A stretch of DNA of 64,000 nt from Chitinophagales bacterium (GTDB lineage Bacteria; Bacteroidota; Bacteroidia; Chitinophagales; Saprospiraceae), in NCBI GenBank assembly GCA_017303475.1, contig JAFLBO010000005.1:124001-188000 (forward strand), in the 5' to 3' direction. The translations under genes were made by a program, and so were the position numbers. The notes beneath the pieces are model-generated. The model searched no databases. It saw only the letters and a program-made list of their open reading frames with translations, and had not been told where the DNA came from. This document shows, in pieces, positions 51,760-61,461 of this stretch (within the stretch, counting starts at the first letter, position 1; every line of letters starts with the position of its first letter).

Positions 51760-53211
51760 ATGTCGCCCGAAACGGTTATTCCGAGCTTGACCCCCGATTT
51801 GAAATCCGAGATCCACAGGGTCTTTGCTCTGCAAAAACAACATCAGTGGGAGGTAGGGCGCACTACTGCCAGGCAACGAATTGCCAAATTGAAGCGCTTG
51901 CATCAGGTTATACTAGATCACAGGCCTCAGCTGGTAGAAGCGCTCTGGGCCGACCTGCACAAATGTGAGGCAGAAGTGAATGTGTCGGAACTGGGGGTGG
52001 TACTGCACGAAATCAGGTTTGTTATTCAGCATCTGGCATCCTGGATGACTCCTAAAAGGGTAGGAGCGTCTATTCCGCTTTTTCGTTCGCACAACGAGAT
52101 CATTTATGAGCCCAAAGGGGTTTGTCTGATTTTGTCGCCCTGGAATTTTCCGTTCAACCTCACATTTGATCCATTGGTGTCGGCTGTAGCAGCAGGAAAC
52201 TGCGTGATCCTGAAACCTTCTGAGTATTCGCCGAATACCAATAAGGTGATGCAGCAGATTGTGACAGCTTGTTTCCCTCCCGGTGAAGTAAGTATGTTTG
52301 AAGGGGATGCCTCCGTAGCACAGGAGCTGCTGGGTTTGCCATTTAACCATGTTTTTTTTACTGGCAGTCCTTCAGTAGGTAAGGTGGTAATGCGGGCTGC
52401 CGCCGAACACCTGGCCTCAGTTACCCTGGAACTTGGGGGCAAAAGTCCGGTTATCATTGATGAAACGGCCGATTTGGATACTGCAGCAGCTAAAATTGCC
52501 TGGTTGAAGGTGATCAATGCCGGGCAGACCTGCATAGCGCCTGATTATTTGCTGGTGCACGAACAATGCCACGATGCTTTGCTGGAAAAGCTGATCAATA
52601 AACTGCAACAGTTCTATGGTACCACACCAGAGGCTGTTAAAGCCACACCGGATATTTGCCGGATGGTTGGTTTGAGACATTTTCAGCGGGTAAAATACCT
52701 GCTCAATGATGCGCTACAGCAAGGTGCACGGTTAGTTTATGGCGGGCAAACAGATGAGTCGGAGTTGTACATTGCGCCAACCATACTCGCAGATGTGCCA
52801 GACACCGCCAAAATCTGGGAAGAAGAAATTTTTGGACCCATTCTGCCGATACGGAAGTATCAACAACTTGCGGAAGCCATTACCTATGTTAATGCCCGCC
52901 CCAAGCCTTTGTCGCTGTATATTTTTTCCAATGCCGACAGAAACATCAAGCATATTCTGGCGGAAACGCGCTGCGGTGGGGTGACGGTCAATGATTGTGG
53001 TCCACACTTTTACAATCCGGAACTGCCATTCGGTGGTAGCAACAACAGCGGCATTGGCAATTGCCATGGCGAGTTTGGCTTCCTGGAATTTACGAACCAA
53101 AAAGGAGTACTTTACCAGGCCAAGTGGTTGCCGGTTACGGATTTTTTCCACCCTCCTTATGGTGGAAAATTGCGCGACTGGATGTTGGATGGCCTGGTAA
53201 AGTGGTTTTAG
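51760..53211 (+). CDS. Class 3-type aldehyde dehydrogenase
   Basis: A 483-residue NAD(P)-dependent aldehyde dehydrogenase of the ALDH3 group, which oxidises medium or long chain aldehydes. Key residues are E224 in LELGGKSPV and the catalytic C258 in NAGQTCIAPDY. The opening AVRQ-like region (about 10-50) and the C-terminal PFGGSNNSGIGNCHGEFGF are typical of this group. No signal peptide. ATG at 51760 (MSPETVIPSL) is preferred to a TTG at 51718. A hydrophobic C-terminal anchor is not evident. It is convergent with the E1 dehydrogenase gene. Confidence 0.93.
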   Translation: MSPETVIPSLTPDLKSEIHRVFALQKQHQWEVGRTTARQRIAKLKRLHQVILDHRPQLVEALWADLHKCEAEVNVSELGVVLHEIRFVIQHLASWMTPKRVGASIPLFRSHNEIIYEPKGVCLILSPWNFPFNLTFDPLVSAVAAGNCVILKPSEYSPNTNKVMQQIVTACFPPGEVSMFEGDASVAQELLGLPFNHVFFTGSPSVGKVVMRAAAEHLASVTLELGGKSPVIIDETADLDTAAAKIAWLKVINAGQTCIAPDYLLVHEQCHDALLEKLINKLQQFYGTTPEAVKATPDICRMVGLRHFQRVKYLLNDALQQGARLVYGGQTDESELYIAPTILADVPDTAKIWEEEIFGPILPIRKYQQLAEAITYVNARPKPLSLYIFSNADRNIKHILAETRCGGVTVNDCGPHFYNPELPFGGSNNSGIGNCHGEFGFLEFTNQKGVLYQAKWLPVTDFFHPPYGGKLRDWMLDGLVKWF

Positions 53212-53229
53212 TGGTGAACCAGAGTTTAC

Positions 53230-55416
53230 TCAATAGCTCATGAGCGACCGGATGACATCGGTTACCTTTTCAATGGATGGTATCATGGTTTGCTCCAGGG
53301 TGGTGTTCAAAGGTACCGCAGGCATGTTTTCAGCACCCATAGTGCGCACTGGCGCATCGAGGTATTGAAATGCCTTTTCCTGGATGCGGGCGGCCAGGGT
53401 TTGGGCAAATGAGCCGTTTACCTGTTCCTCTGTTACCACCAGCACACGCCCGTGCCTGCGCGCGGCAGCGTACATAGCTTCTTCATCCAGGGGCGACAAG
53501 GTGCGGAGATCGATGATCTCAATCTGTCCCGGAAAGTTTTCAGCAGCATTCAGCGACCAGTGTACGCCCATTCCGTAGGTGATTACGGCCAGGCTTTCTC
53601 CTTTTTTGATACATTCGTCTGAGGCTTGCAGGGCTGTACGTGCTTTGCCAAACGGAACAACGTAGTTTTCGTCGGGCTCAACGGTTCTTGCTGCATCAGT
53701 GCCGCGCACCTTACTCCAGTACAGGCCTTTATGTTCAAAGATAACCACCGGATTTGGGTCGTACCAGGCTGCTTTGAGCAGACCTTTCAGATCAGCACCA
53801 GTGCTTGGGTAGGCAATTTTTACCCCTCGAATCTGGGTTACAACGCTTTCCACACTGCTGCTGTGGTAAGGTCCGCCACTCCCGTATGCACCTATGGGCA
53901 CGCGCAGGACGCAGCTCACCGGCCATTTTCCGTTACTCAGGTAACAACTGCGGGCAACCTCAGTGAACAACTGGTTCAATCCCGGCCAGATATAATCGGC
54001 AAACTGAACTTCCACGATGGGTTTCAAACCAACGGCGCTCATGCCGGCCGTACTTCCTACAATAAAGGCTTCCTGAATAGGTGTATTGAAAACCCGGTGA
54101 TCTCCGAATTTTTCTGCCAGAGTAGCTGCTTCACGAAAAACACCACCCAGTCTGCGCCCAACATCCTGGCCGTAGAGCAGACAGTCGGGATGTGTACGCA
54201 TCAGTTCCTCAATGGCAAAGAGCGCACAGTCTACCATTACCTTTACTTCTCCGTTTTTCGGAGCTCTTTCACCCTTTTCCTCTGTAATAGGGGTAGGGGC
54301 AAAATCGTGCGTGAATAAATCCTCCGGTCTGGGGTCTTCTGCATTTTTAGAGTCCTCAAAATCGGCTGCTACGGTTTCGGCAGCCTTGTTTTCGAGTGCC
54401 AGTATTTCTTTTTCAGTAAACCCGTTTTGGGCCAGAAGTTTGCGCAAGATAGGGTAGGGATCGCGTTGAGCGTGTTCTTCCAGGTCGTCGCGGTACCATT
54501 CTTTGCGCACCCCTGAAGTGTGGTGGTTCAGCAGGGGCACCCGTGCGTGCACGAGGAAAGGCCTGCGTTCTTTGCGCATGGTATCTATCACTTGCTGGAT
54601 GGTATTCCAGCATTGCACAAAATCATTGCCTTCAATACTGATGGTTTCCAATCCTGGAAAGCCTTTGGCATATTCGGCGGCATTGGCAACCCGGGTTTCG
54701 GCGGCATTGGCGGAGATGTCCCAGCCATTATCCTGTACGAGGTAGAGTATGGGCAGTTTTTTCAATACGGCCATCTGGAAAGCCTCGGCCACTTCACCTT
54801 CTGTTACAGAGGCATCGCCCAGTGAACAAACAACTATGCCGGGAAGGGAATTAGAAGCCTGACCGTTTTGTTTCCGGAAATGATATGGATACGGGTTTTC
54901 CAGGTCCACTGTTTGTCCACCATGCCCTTCATGACCTTGTGCCCGTTGCATGGCTTCACGGTACCAAAAACCCATTGCGGCGCCGGTAGCTGGTATGGCT
55001 TGCATACCTGTAGCGCTACTTTGATGGGGGATTTTCGGGAAGTTATCTTCTTTAAGGGATGGGTGGCAATAATAGGAGCGGCCGCCGGAGAACGGATCAT
55101 CCCGTTTGGCCATGAGTTGAAGCATCAACTGGAATGGTCTGAGTCCCATACCCAGCAACATGCTGTCGTCACGGTAATAAGGATAGGCAAAGTCCTGAGG
55201 CTTGAGCTGCATGCCTACAGCAATTTGAATGGCCTCGTGACCGCGGGAGGTGGCATGCACGTATTTGCTGACAAATTTGAAATTTGCCTCGTAAATTTCG
55301 GTCATGGCTTTAGCCGTAGCCATGAGCAGAAAAGCTTTTTCCAGAACAGTTTTCTCCGGAATATGGGAAGCGGTATTACTTTGAACTTTTTTACTGGTTG
55401 CTGTTTTGGTAGGCAC
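53230..55416 (-). CDS. Fused alpha-beta E1 subunit of a 2-oxo acid dehydrogenase
   Basis: A thiamine-dependent dehydrogenase E1 with alpha and beta parts in one polypeptide of about 728 residues, a layout common in Bacteroidota for branched-chain or 2-oxoacid complexes. The alpha part carries the TPP motif GDASVTEGEV...QDNGWDIS; the beta part begins near LLYGQDVGRRLGGVFREA and includes EVQFADYIWPGLNQLFTEVA. It decarboxylates the 2-oxo acid and transfers the acyl group to E2 lipoyl. The GTG at 55416 is chosen as start because the longer frame would cross the promoter-like TACTTTTG (55475-55482) and overlap nadR. The substrate is not settled. Confidence 0.92.
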   Translation of the reverse strand: MPTKTATSKKVQSNTASHIPEKTVLEKAFLLMATAKAMTEIYEANFKFVSKYVHATSRGHEAIQIAVGMQLKPQDFAYPYYRDDSMLLGMGLRPFQLMLQLMAKRDDPFSGGRSYYCHPSLKEDNFPKIPHQSSATGMQAIPATGAAMGFWYREAMQRAQGHEGHGGQTVDLENPYPYHFRKQNGQASNSLPGIVVCSLGDASVTEGEVAEAFQMAVLKKLPILYLVQDNGWDISANAAETRVANAAEYAKGFPGLETISIEGNDFVQCWNTIQQVIDTMRKERRPFLVHARVPLLNHHTSGVRKEWYRDDLEEHAQRDPYPILRKLLAQNGFTEKEILALENKAAETVAADFEDSKNAEDPRPEDLFTHDFAPTPITEEKGERAPKNGEVKVMVDCALFAIEELMRTHPDCLLYGQDVGRRLGGVFREAATLAEKFGDHRVFNTPIQEAFIVGSTAGMSAVGLKPIVEVQFADYIWPGLNQLFTEVARSCYLSNGKWPVSCVLRVPIGAYGSGGPYHSSSVESVVTQIRGVKIAYPSTGADLKGLLKAAWYDPNPVVIFEHKGLYWSKVRGTDAARTVEPDENYVVPFGKARTALQASDECIKKGESLAVITYGMGVHWSLNAAENFPGQIEIIDLRTLSPLDEEAMYAAARRHGRVLVVTEEQVNGSFAQTLAARIQEKAFQYLDAPVRTMGAENMPAVPLNTTLEQTMIPSIEKVTDVIRSLMSY

Positions 55417-55474
55417 GTGGAGGTAATTTAAGCTGTGATTAGAGCATATTAGGCCATCACGCTGGTTAGGCGCG

Positions 55475-55482
55475 CAAAAGTA
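55475..55482 (-). promoter_or_regulatory. TAnnTTTG element for the E1 dehydrogenase gene
   Basis: TACTTTTG on the minus strand, 58 nt before the GTG at 55416 and only 7 nt from the nadR ATG on the other strand. It supports the shorter start for the dehydrogenase. Confidence 0.45.
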
Positions 55483-55489
55483 CACAAAC

Positions 55490-56455
55490 ATGAAACAAGG
55501 TTTTATTCTGGGAACATTTGATCTGTTGCACAAAGGTCATGAAAGGCTGATTGAGGCTGCCCGCAGTCAATGCGACAAGCTTATGATTATGGTTTGTCAG
55601 CACCCCGAAGCGGTTGTGCCTGGCTGGCAGCGCTATCATTGGGTAAAAAACAGCTGGCCTGACCTGGAGGTGGTGCACTGCCTGGGCGGGGCAGGGCAGG
55701 CTGTGGCGCGTATGGAAGCGCATATGGCCGAGAAAAAGATTTTGTTTGATGGCTTGGGAAAGTGGTCGAGCATGGCCCATAGTGCTCATTTTCAATATGT
55801 TTCGTGGAAAGACCAAATGACTGGGCAGGGGCCGTTGACCTCGGCACTGAGGGAAGACCCATATGCTAATTGGGAGCAGTTGTTGCCTTTGGTCAGGCCA
55901 TTATTGGTGCAACGCATTGCATTGGTGGGACCAGAAAGTTGTGGAAAAAGTTATTTGTCGGAAAAGCTGGCCGAGCACTTCGATACCGTTTTTGTGGAGG
56001 AATATGGTCGTACTTATTGTGAAAAATTCGGCATGGATTCCACTGATCTGGATTTTGCCCATGTGGCCGGCGGACAATTGTACAGGGAGGATGAAATGGC
56101 GCTTCAGGCCAATCAGCGGCTTTTTTGCGACACGGAACTGATTGTTACGCAGGTTTGGAGCGAAGTTTACTTTAAGGGAAGGTGCCAGCCCTGGATTTAT
56201 TGGGCCAACCACGCGAGGCGTTATGCGCATTTTTTGTTGTGCGCTCCGGACATACCCTGGGTGAACGACGGGTTGCGGGAGTTTGAAAAGGAACGCAGCT
56301 GGATGTTTGAGCGGCTTAAGGAGGAGTTGGAGTGCCGGGAGTTGCCATATACCCTGATTAGCGGATCCTTTGATGAGCGCTTGAACAAGGCAGTGGATGC
56401 CATAAATAAATTACCCGAACTGAAAACAATTGCCCCTCAAATCAGTTCTTTTTAA
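55490..56455 (+). CDS. nadR: Bifunctional NadR-like NMN adenylyltransferase/nicotinamide riboside kinase
   Basis: A 321-residue enzyme for NAD salvage: the N-terminal nucleotidyltransferase joins NMN with ATP, the C-terminal P-loop domain phosphorylates nicotinamide riboside. The HxGH motif is H14-KG-H17 in GTFDLLHKGH; LTSALREDPYANW matches the second signature and border region seen in NadR; Walker A is GPESCGKS (147-154). The DNA-binding HTH of enterobacterial NadR is absent. It is divergent from the E1 gene, with starts about 75 nt apart. Another NAD-related protein, a shortened NAPRTase, lies 24 kb away. Confidence 0.93.
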   Translation: MKQGFILGTFDLLHKGHERLIEAARSQCDKLMIMVCQHPEAVVPGWQRYHWVKNSWPDLEVVHCLGGAGQAVARMEAHMAEKKILFDGLGKWSSMAHSAHFQYVSWKDQMTGQGPLTSALREDPYANWEQLLPLVRPLLVQRIALVGPESCGKSYLSEKLAEHFDTVFVEEYGRTYCEKFGMDSTDLDFAHVAGGQLYREDEMALQANQRLFCDTELIVTQVWSEVYFKGRCQPWIYWANHARRYAHFLLCAPDIPWVNDGLREFEKERSWMFERLKEELECRELPYTLISGSFDERLNKAVDAINKLPELKTIAPQISSF

Positions 56456-56715
56456 TTTGTCTCTAATGACTAATTTTAGCAGAGATTTTGTGCCTTTTGA
56501 ATATGGCGGTATTTCAAAGGTATTTATTTTTGAAACTAGATTTTTTTGACTGCCTAATACACCAATAAGAAAATGTCGCTTTATTTGCCCCGGTGAATAA
56601 ACTCGTTTTTTTGATAATCCATTGATAGTCAATAGTAAATGCCCCAAAATGGCCAAGTGTATTACTATCATTCTTTTGGCATTTACTAATTTTTAACCAA
56701 ATCAAATTTCATTGT

Positions 56716-59700
56716 ATGAAGCAATTCCTACTCGGGCTTGCCTTGCTCTTGCTGAGCGCTTCGCAAGTGTTGTCACAAAGAGTTGTGACGGGAAAAGTCT
56801 CCGATGATCAGGGTGAACCGCTCATCGGTGCAACAGTTACCTCGCCTGGTTCCGCTTCCGGAGCTACAACCGATGTAAACGGTATGTTCCGTTTTTCGGT
56901 GGCTACTAACGCCACGGTGTTGAAAGTTTCTTACACCGGTTACCTCACACAGGACGTACCACTTACCTCTGCTACAGATTACACTGTAGTGATGCAAGTG
57001 AACCCTAACACCCTTCAGGAAGTGGTGGTAGTGGGCTATGGTACCCAGCAAAAACGGGCTATTACTGGTAGCATTTCTTCCATTAAAGGGGAAGATATTG
57101 CACAATTGCCAGCACAGAGCTTCGACCAGTTGCTGCAGGGCCGTGCTGCCGGTGTTAACGTAAGCCTGCCAAATGGCGTGCTCAACAACCCACCAGTATT
57201 CCGCGTTCGTGGTATCAACTCCATCAACCTCAGCTCTTTCCCGCTCGTGGTTATTGATGGCGTACCAACGTACACAGGAAGTTTTGGTAACTCTGCTGCC
57301 AACAACCCGCTGTCTAACCTGAACCCAGCCGATATCGAAAGCATTGACATTTTGAAAGATGCTTCTGCAACGGCTATTTATGGTTCACGTGCAGCCGCAG
57401 GTGTGGTACTTATCACTACCAAACGCGGCCAAAAAGGCAAAACCCGTGTGAATTACGATGTATGGACCGGCTGGACTCAGGCTGTTCGCGTACCGGAAGT
57501 ATTGAATGCACAGCAATATGTTGAAATCAAAAACGAAGCTGCTGCCAATGCAGGATTGTCTGGTCCTCAGTATTTCCTGGATACCATCAATGGCAAACAG
57601 GTAGACACCCGTTGGGCTGACTACATCTATCGCAACGCTTTCCAGCAGAACCACGCACTCAGCTTTTCCGGTGGTGGCGATCAAACCACCTACTACATGG
57701 CTTTGGGTTACACCCGCCAGGAGGGTATGATCGTAGCCAACGAATTTGAGCGTATGTCTGGTCGTTTGAATCTCGACCACAAACTGACTGATCGCATCAA
57801 ACTGGGTGGTACCATTGGTTATGCCAATAACAACAACGCCGCTCCAAACACAGGCTCTCTGCCTGGTGAAGCATTTGCTACATCCGGTATCGGTCGTCTG
57901 GCATTTGTTCTTTCTCCAGTAGTAGATCCTTACCGTTATGATGCCAATGGCAATCGTTTGGAAGGCACTGCTCAGTACAACATCACCAGCACCAACGCTT
58001 TGGGTCTGGGTAAAAACAAACAGGCAACAGGTTTCGTAAACCCAATTCCAATCATCGATCTGAACCGTTACACTTCTGAAGCAAATCAGATTCAGGCTTC
58101 TGTTTACGGAGAATTGGAAATCCTGAAAGATTTGAAAGTGAAAACCATCTACGGTATCGATAATCTTTCTGTGGAAAACCTGCAATACTGGACCCCGCTG
58201 CACGGCGACGGTTTCGGTCAAAACGGCTTGGCTGCCAACAGCTATATCCGCAACAACCGCTGGAACTGGCAGAACCTCCTTACCTATGATCTGAACCTGA
58301 ACGACAAGCATAAAATTGGTTTGCTGGCAGGTAATGAACAGCAATACACTGTAGCTGAAGGCTGGGGTGCTTCCCGTACAGCGGTAGCAGATCCTTTCTT
58401 TACTACTTACCAGGGTAACTTCACCACCATCAACCCAACTGGTACATTCCAGGGTGAAAACTACCTGCTGTCTTACTTCGGTCGCGCAACGTATGAGTTC
58501 AACCGTCGCTACTACCTGACAGCTAATATTCGTCAGGACGAATATTCTGCCTATGCTCCGGGTAAGAAAAAAGGTACTTTCTGGGGTGTTTCTGCCGGCT
58601 GGAGCCTTTCTGAGGAAGATTTCTGGAAAAACTCTATTGGTAATACAGTTAACTTCTTCAAACTCCGTGGCAGCTACGGTACAGTTGGTAATGCCAACGG
58701 TATCAACGATTTTGCTTCCCTCAGCCTGTATAGCTCTGGCTTGTACGGCGCAGCTCCAACCTTCTTCTTCAGCCAAGCCGGTAACCCGGATCTTGCCTGG
58801 GAATCAAGCAAAAAGTTGGACGTAGGTGTGGTATTTGGTTTGTTTAACGACCGTCTGCAAGGTGAATACACCTACTTCAGTAACGTTATTGACGGTCTTA
58901 TCCTGGCTGCTCCTCAGGCTCCTTCCAAAGGTATCCCTGGCAACTCCATCAATATCAACGTTGGTTCTATGGAGAACACTGGCCATGAGTTTGGCTTGAG
59001 CGCTACTGTATTGCGTAAGGGCAAATTCAGCTGGACTACCAGTGCGAATATCACGCTGATGAAAAACGAAGTGACTGAGCTGGCAGAAGGAAATTCAGAC
59101 ATTCTGGCACAAACTTCTGGTTTGGAAACTACCAGCATCATTCGTGTAGGCGAGTCTATCGGATCTATCTATGCGGTTGAAACACAGGGTATTAACCCGG
59201 AAAATGGTCGTCGTATCTTTGTGAAATACGAATATGACGCTGATGGTAACCGCATTGGTTCTTACCAGGTTCAGTACAACCACGCAGCAGCTGCCGGCCA
59301 ACGCTGGACACGTGTTGACGATGGTTCTATTGTTTCTGCTCCTTCTCAAATCGCAGATGGTAACGTTTATGGTCCAACCCTTCCAAAATGGTTTGGTGGC
59401 TGGGATAACACATTCACCTACGGCGCTTTTGATCTGAACATTCAAATGAACTATGCTGGCGGTAACTACATTTACAACGGTAGCAAAGCTGGTTTGCGCG
59501 ACCAGCGCTTCTGGAACAACCACGTAGATATCCTGGACCGCTGGACTGAAACCAACACCGATGGTAAACTGCCACGTGTGGTATTTGGCGACAACGTTTC
59601 CAATGGTTCTGCTCTGGCTATCTCAGAAAACGTAGAAAAAGGCGACTTCCTGCGTGTGCGTAACATCACACTGGGCTACCGTGTGCCTGCAAACATTCTG

Positions 59701-59886
59701 GATAAAGCTAAAATTGCTAACCTGCGCGTGTATGGTTCAGTAAACAACGCACTGTTGTTTACCAACTATTCCGGTACTGACCCAGAGGTTTCTACCAATG
59801 GTAACAGCAACTCAGCTCCAGGTGTAGACCGTAACACGGTGCCAATGGCGCGTACTTTCGTGGTAGGTCTGAACCTCGGTTTCTAA
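56716..59886 (+). CDS. SusC/RagA-type TonB-dependent outer membrane transporter
   Basis: A 1056-residue transporter of the SusC group, which moves glycans or peptides through the outer membrane with its SusD partner. It has a signal peptide (1-20), a carboxypeptidase-like domain (about 22-95, GKVSDDQGEPLIGATV), the conserved bridge EVVVVGYGTQQKRAITGSIS, the TonB plug, and the 22-stranded barrel to the end. The gene uses a codon set of highly expressed genes (CGT, CTG, AAC), unlike its neighbours. susD follows 34 nt later. No glycoside hydrolase sits beside the pair, so the substrate is not predictable. Confidence 0.96.
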   Translation: MKQFLLGLALLLLSASQVLSQRVVTGKVSDDQGEPLIGATVTSPGSASGATTDVNGMFRFSVATNATVLKVSYTGYLTQDVPLTSATDYTVVMQVNPNTLQEVVVVGYGTQQKRAITGSISSIKGEDIAQLPAQSFDQLLQGRAAGVNVSLPNGVLNNPPVFRVRGINSINLSSFPLVVIDGVPTYTGSFGNSAANNPLSNLNPADIESIDILKDASATAIYGSRAAAGVVLITTKRGQKGKTRVNYDVWTGWTQAVRVPEVLNAQQYVEIKNEAAANAGLSGPQYFLDTINGKQVDTRWADYIYRNAFQQNHALSFSGGGDQTTYYMALGYTRQEGMIVANEFERMSGRLNLDHKLTDRIKLGGTIGYANNNNAAPNTGSLPGEAFATSGIGRLAFVLSPVVDPYRYDANGNRLEGTAQYNITSTNALGLGKNKQATGFVNPIPIIDLNRYTSEANQIQASVYGELEILKDLKVKTIYGIDNLSVENLQYWTPLHGDGFGQNGLAANSYIRNNRWNWQNLLTYDLNLNDKHKIGLLAGNEQQYTVAEGWGASRTAVADPFFTTYQGNFTTINPTGTFQGENYLLSYFGRATYEFNRRYYLTANIRQDEYSAYAPGKKKGTFWGVSAGWSLSEEDFWKNSIGNTVNFFKLRGSYGTVGNANGINDFASLSLYSSGLYGAAPTFFFSQAGNPDLAWESSKKLDVGVVFGLFNDRLQGEYTYFSNVIDGLILAAPQAPSKGIPGNSININVGSMENTGHEFGLSATVLRKGKFSWTTSANITLMKNEVTELAEGNSDILAQTSGLETTSIIRVGESIGSIYAVETQGINPENGRRIFVKYEYDADGNRIGSYQVQYNHAAAAGQRWTRVDDGSIVSAPSQIADGNVYGPTLPKWFGGWDNTFTYGAFDLNIQMNYAGGNYIYNGSKAGLRDQRFWNNHVDILDRWTETNTDGKLPRVVFGDNVSNGSALAISENVEKGDFLRVRNITLGYRVPANILDKAKIANLRVYGSVNNALLFTNYSGTDPEVSTNGNSNSAPGVDRNTVPMARTFVVGLNLGF

Positions 59887-59920
59887 TTCCAATGTCTAAC
59901 CATTCATTTTGAAAAATATC

Positions 59921-61390
59921 ATGCAAGCATATAAAAAACTTTCCATCTTGCTGATTGCTGCGGGCACTCTTCTGGTTCCCAACGCATGCCAGAAGGACCT
60001 GTTGGATCCGGCTCCGCAGAACAACCTTTCTTCTGCAACTGCCTTTTCCACTCCAGACCGTTTCGTGAGCTTGTTGAACGGTCTTTATGACAATGTGAAA
60101 AGCGGCGCTTTCTATGGCAGCCGTTTCTCAGTGTATGGTGATATTCGTGGAGAGGAATTTCTGAACGAAACCACCAACAACGTAACCGGTTTTTCCGTTT
60201 GGAACCACACGGTTGCTGAAACCAATATCAACGACGTAAACAACCTTTGGAATGCAGCTTATTATGCAATCAATAGCTGCAACATTTTCATTGAGGGTGC
60301 AGATGCCAATCGCGCTGTAATCAATGACGATGCCAAGGTGAACAGCTACATCGCTGAAGCTCGTTTCCTTCGCGCACTTTGCTACCACAGCCTGCTTTCT
60401 CTGTACTGCCGCCCTTACGCTGATGGAAATGGTTCCAAGCCAGGTGTTCCATTGCGTTTGCGTGCTGAAGTAGGCCCCGGTAACAACGACCTGGCTCGCA
60501 GCTCTGTGGCTGAGTGCTACACTCAAATTTTGACCGACCTGGACTTTGCTGAGCAAAACCTCCTTTCTACACATGGCAGTGCGGCACTGAATACAGTTCG
60601 TGCACACAAAAACACGGCTATTGCCTTCAAAACCCGTGTGTACCTCAACATGCAGCGTTATGCAGATGTGATCACCGAGGCGAATAAAATCGTTTCTGCA
60701 TCTGCTCCGTTCAAAGCATCCAGCGGTGTGGCTCATGAATTGCAAGCCGATATCAAAAACGTGTTTGCTACTCCTTACACCACATCTGAGAGCATTCTCT
60801 CTATGCCTTTTACTGTGAATGACCTCCCAGGCACTCAAAACGGTTTGGGTAGCTACTACAACCCTGGTCCACGCGGTATTGGCGACTTCTCGCTGAATCT
60901 GGCCGGCATTGTTGGCGACTCTGTGAATTTCACTGTTTCTGATGCCCGTCGTCAGTTTGTGTTTTTCAACTCTGCCAACAGCAAATGGTACATGAACAAA
61001 TTTGCTACAGGCCCTCAGCACACCGACTACGGTCCGGTGATCCGCTATGCTGAAGTACTGTTAAACCTGGCTGAAGCTGAAGCACGTGCCAACGGTTTGA
61101 ATCAACGCGCTGTAGACCTGCTGAATGCTGTTCACGGTCGCTCTGAGCCAACCAAAGTATATGCTTTGGCAGATTTTGCTGACGCAAATGCGTTCATCAA
61201 CCAGGTATTGACCGAGCGTCGTATTGAGCTGTTGGGTGAAGGTTTCCGCAACCAGGACTGCCTGCGTTTGCTGGCTCCACTGCCAGGCAAAGGCAATATT
61301 GGTGCGGTAGATCAGACCAGCTCTGATTACATCTGGCCTATCCCATCTGGCGAACGCGCTGTAAACAAGCTGTGCGAGCCAAATCCTTAA
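59921..61390 (+). CDS. SusD/RagB-type nutrient-binding lipoprotein
   Basis: A 489-residue outer membrane lipoprotein that forms a lid on the SusC transporter. It has a lipoprotein signal with the lipobox LLVPNAC and Cys at C23. The SusD fold is visible through DPAPQNNLSSATAF, a TPR-like helix region (WNAAYYAINSCNIFIEGADA, AEARFLRALCYHSLLSLYCR) and the ending DYIWPIPSGERAVNKL. ATG at 59921 is preferred to TTG at 59909. Codon use is as biased as in the SusC gene, so both are probably highly expressed. A bidirectional terminator follows. Confidence 0.96.
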   Translation: MQAYKKLSILLIAAGTLLVPNACQKDLLDPAPQNNLSSATAFSTPDRFVSLLNGLYDNVKSGAFYGSRFSVYGDIRGEEFLNETTNNVTGFSVWNHTVAETNINDVNNLWNAAYYAINSCNIFIEGADANRAVINDDAKVNSYIAEARFLRALCYHSLLSLYCRPYADGNGSKPGVPLRLRAEVGPGNNDLARSSVAECYTQILTDLDFAEQNLLSTHGSAALNTVRAHKNTAIAFKTRVYLNMQRYADVITEANKIVSASAPFKASSGVAHELQADIKNVFATPYTTSESILSMPFTVNDLPGTQNGLGSYYNPGPRGIGDFSLNLAGIVGDSVNFTVSDARRQFVFFNSANSKWYMNKFATGPQHTDYGPVIRYAEVLLNLAEAEARANGLNQRAVDLLNAVHGRSEPTKVYALADFADANAFINQVLTERRIELLGEGFRNQDCLRLLAPLPGKGNIGAVDQTSSDYIWPIPSGERAVNKLCEPNP

Positions 61391-61407
61391 TGGTTTTGGG
61401 ATGATAT

Positions 61408-61452
61408 AAAAAACTGCCCGGTGCGATTCGTTCGCTACCGGGCAGTTTTTTT
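61408..61452. terminator. Bidirectional terminator between susD-like gene and exchanger
   Basis: Arms aaaaaactgcccggt (61408-61422) and accgggcagttttttt (61437-61452) form a GC stem with A and T runs on both sides. It ends the SusC/SusD transcript and that of the convergent exchanger. Confidence 0.92.
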
Positions 61453-61461
61453 ATATCCTCA

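Noticed and set aside
57385..58776. A 463-codon open frame on the minus strand
   Set aside because: It lies within the SusC-like gene on the other strand; the codon bias of that gene leaves few stops in antisense.
60128..61021. A 297-codon open frame on the minus strand
   Set aside because: Antisense shadow of the SusD-like gene, same cause.
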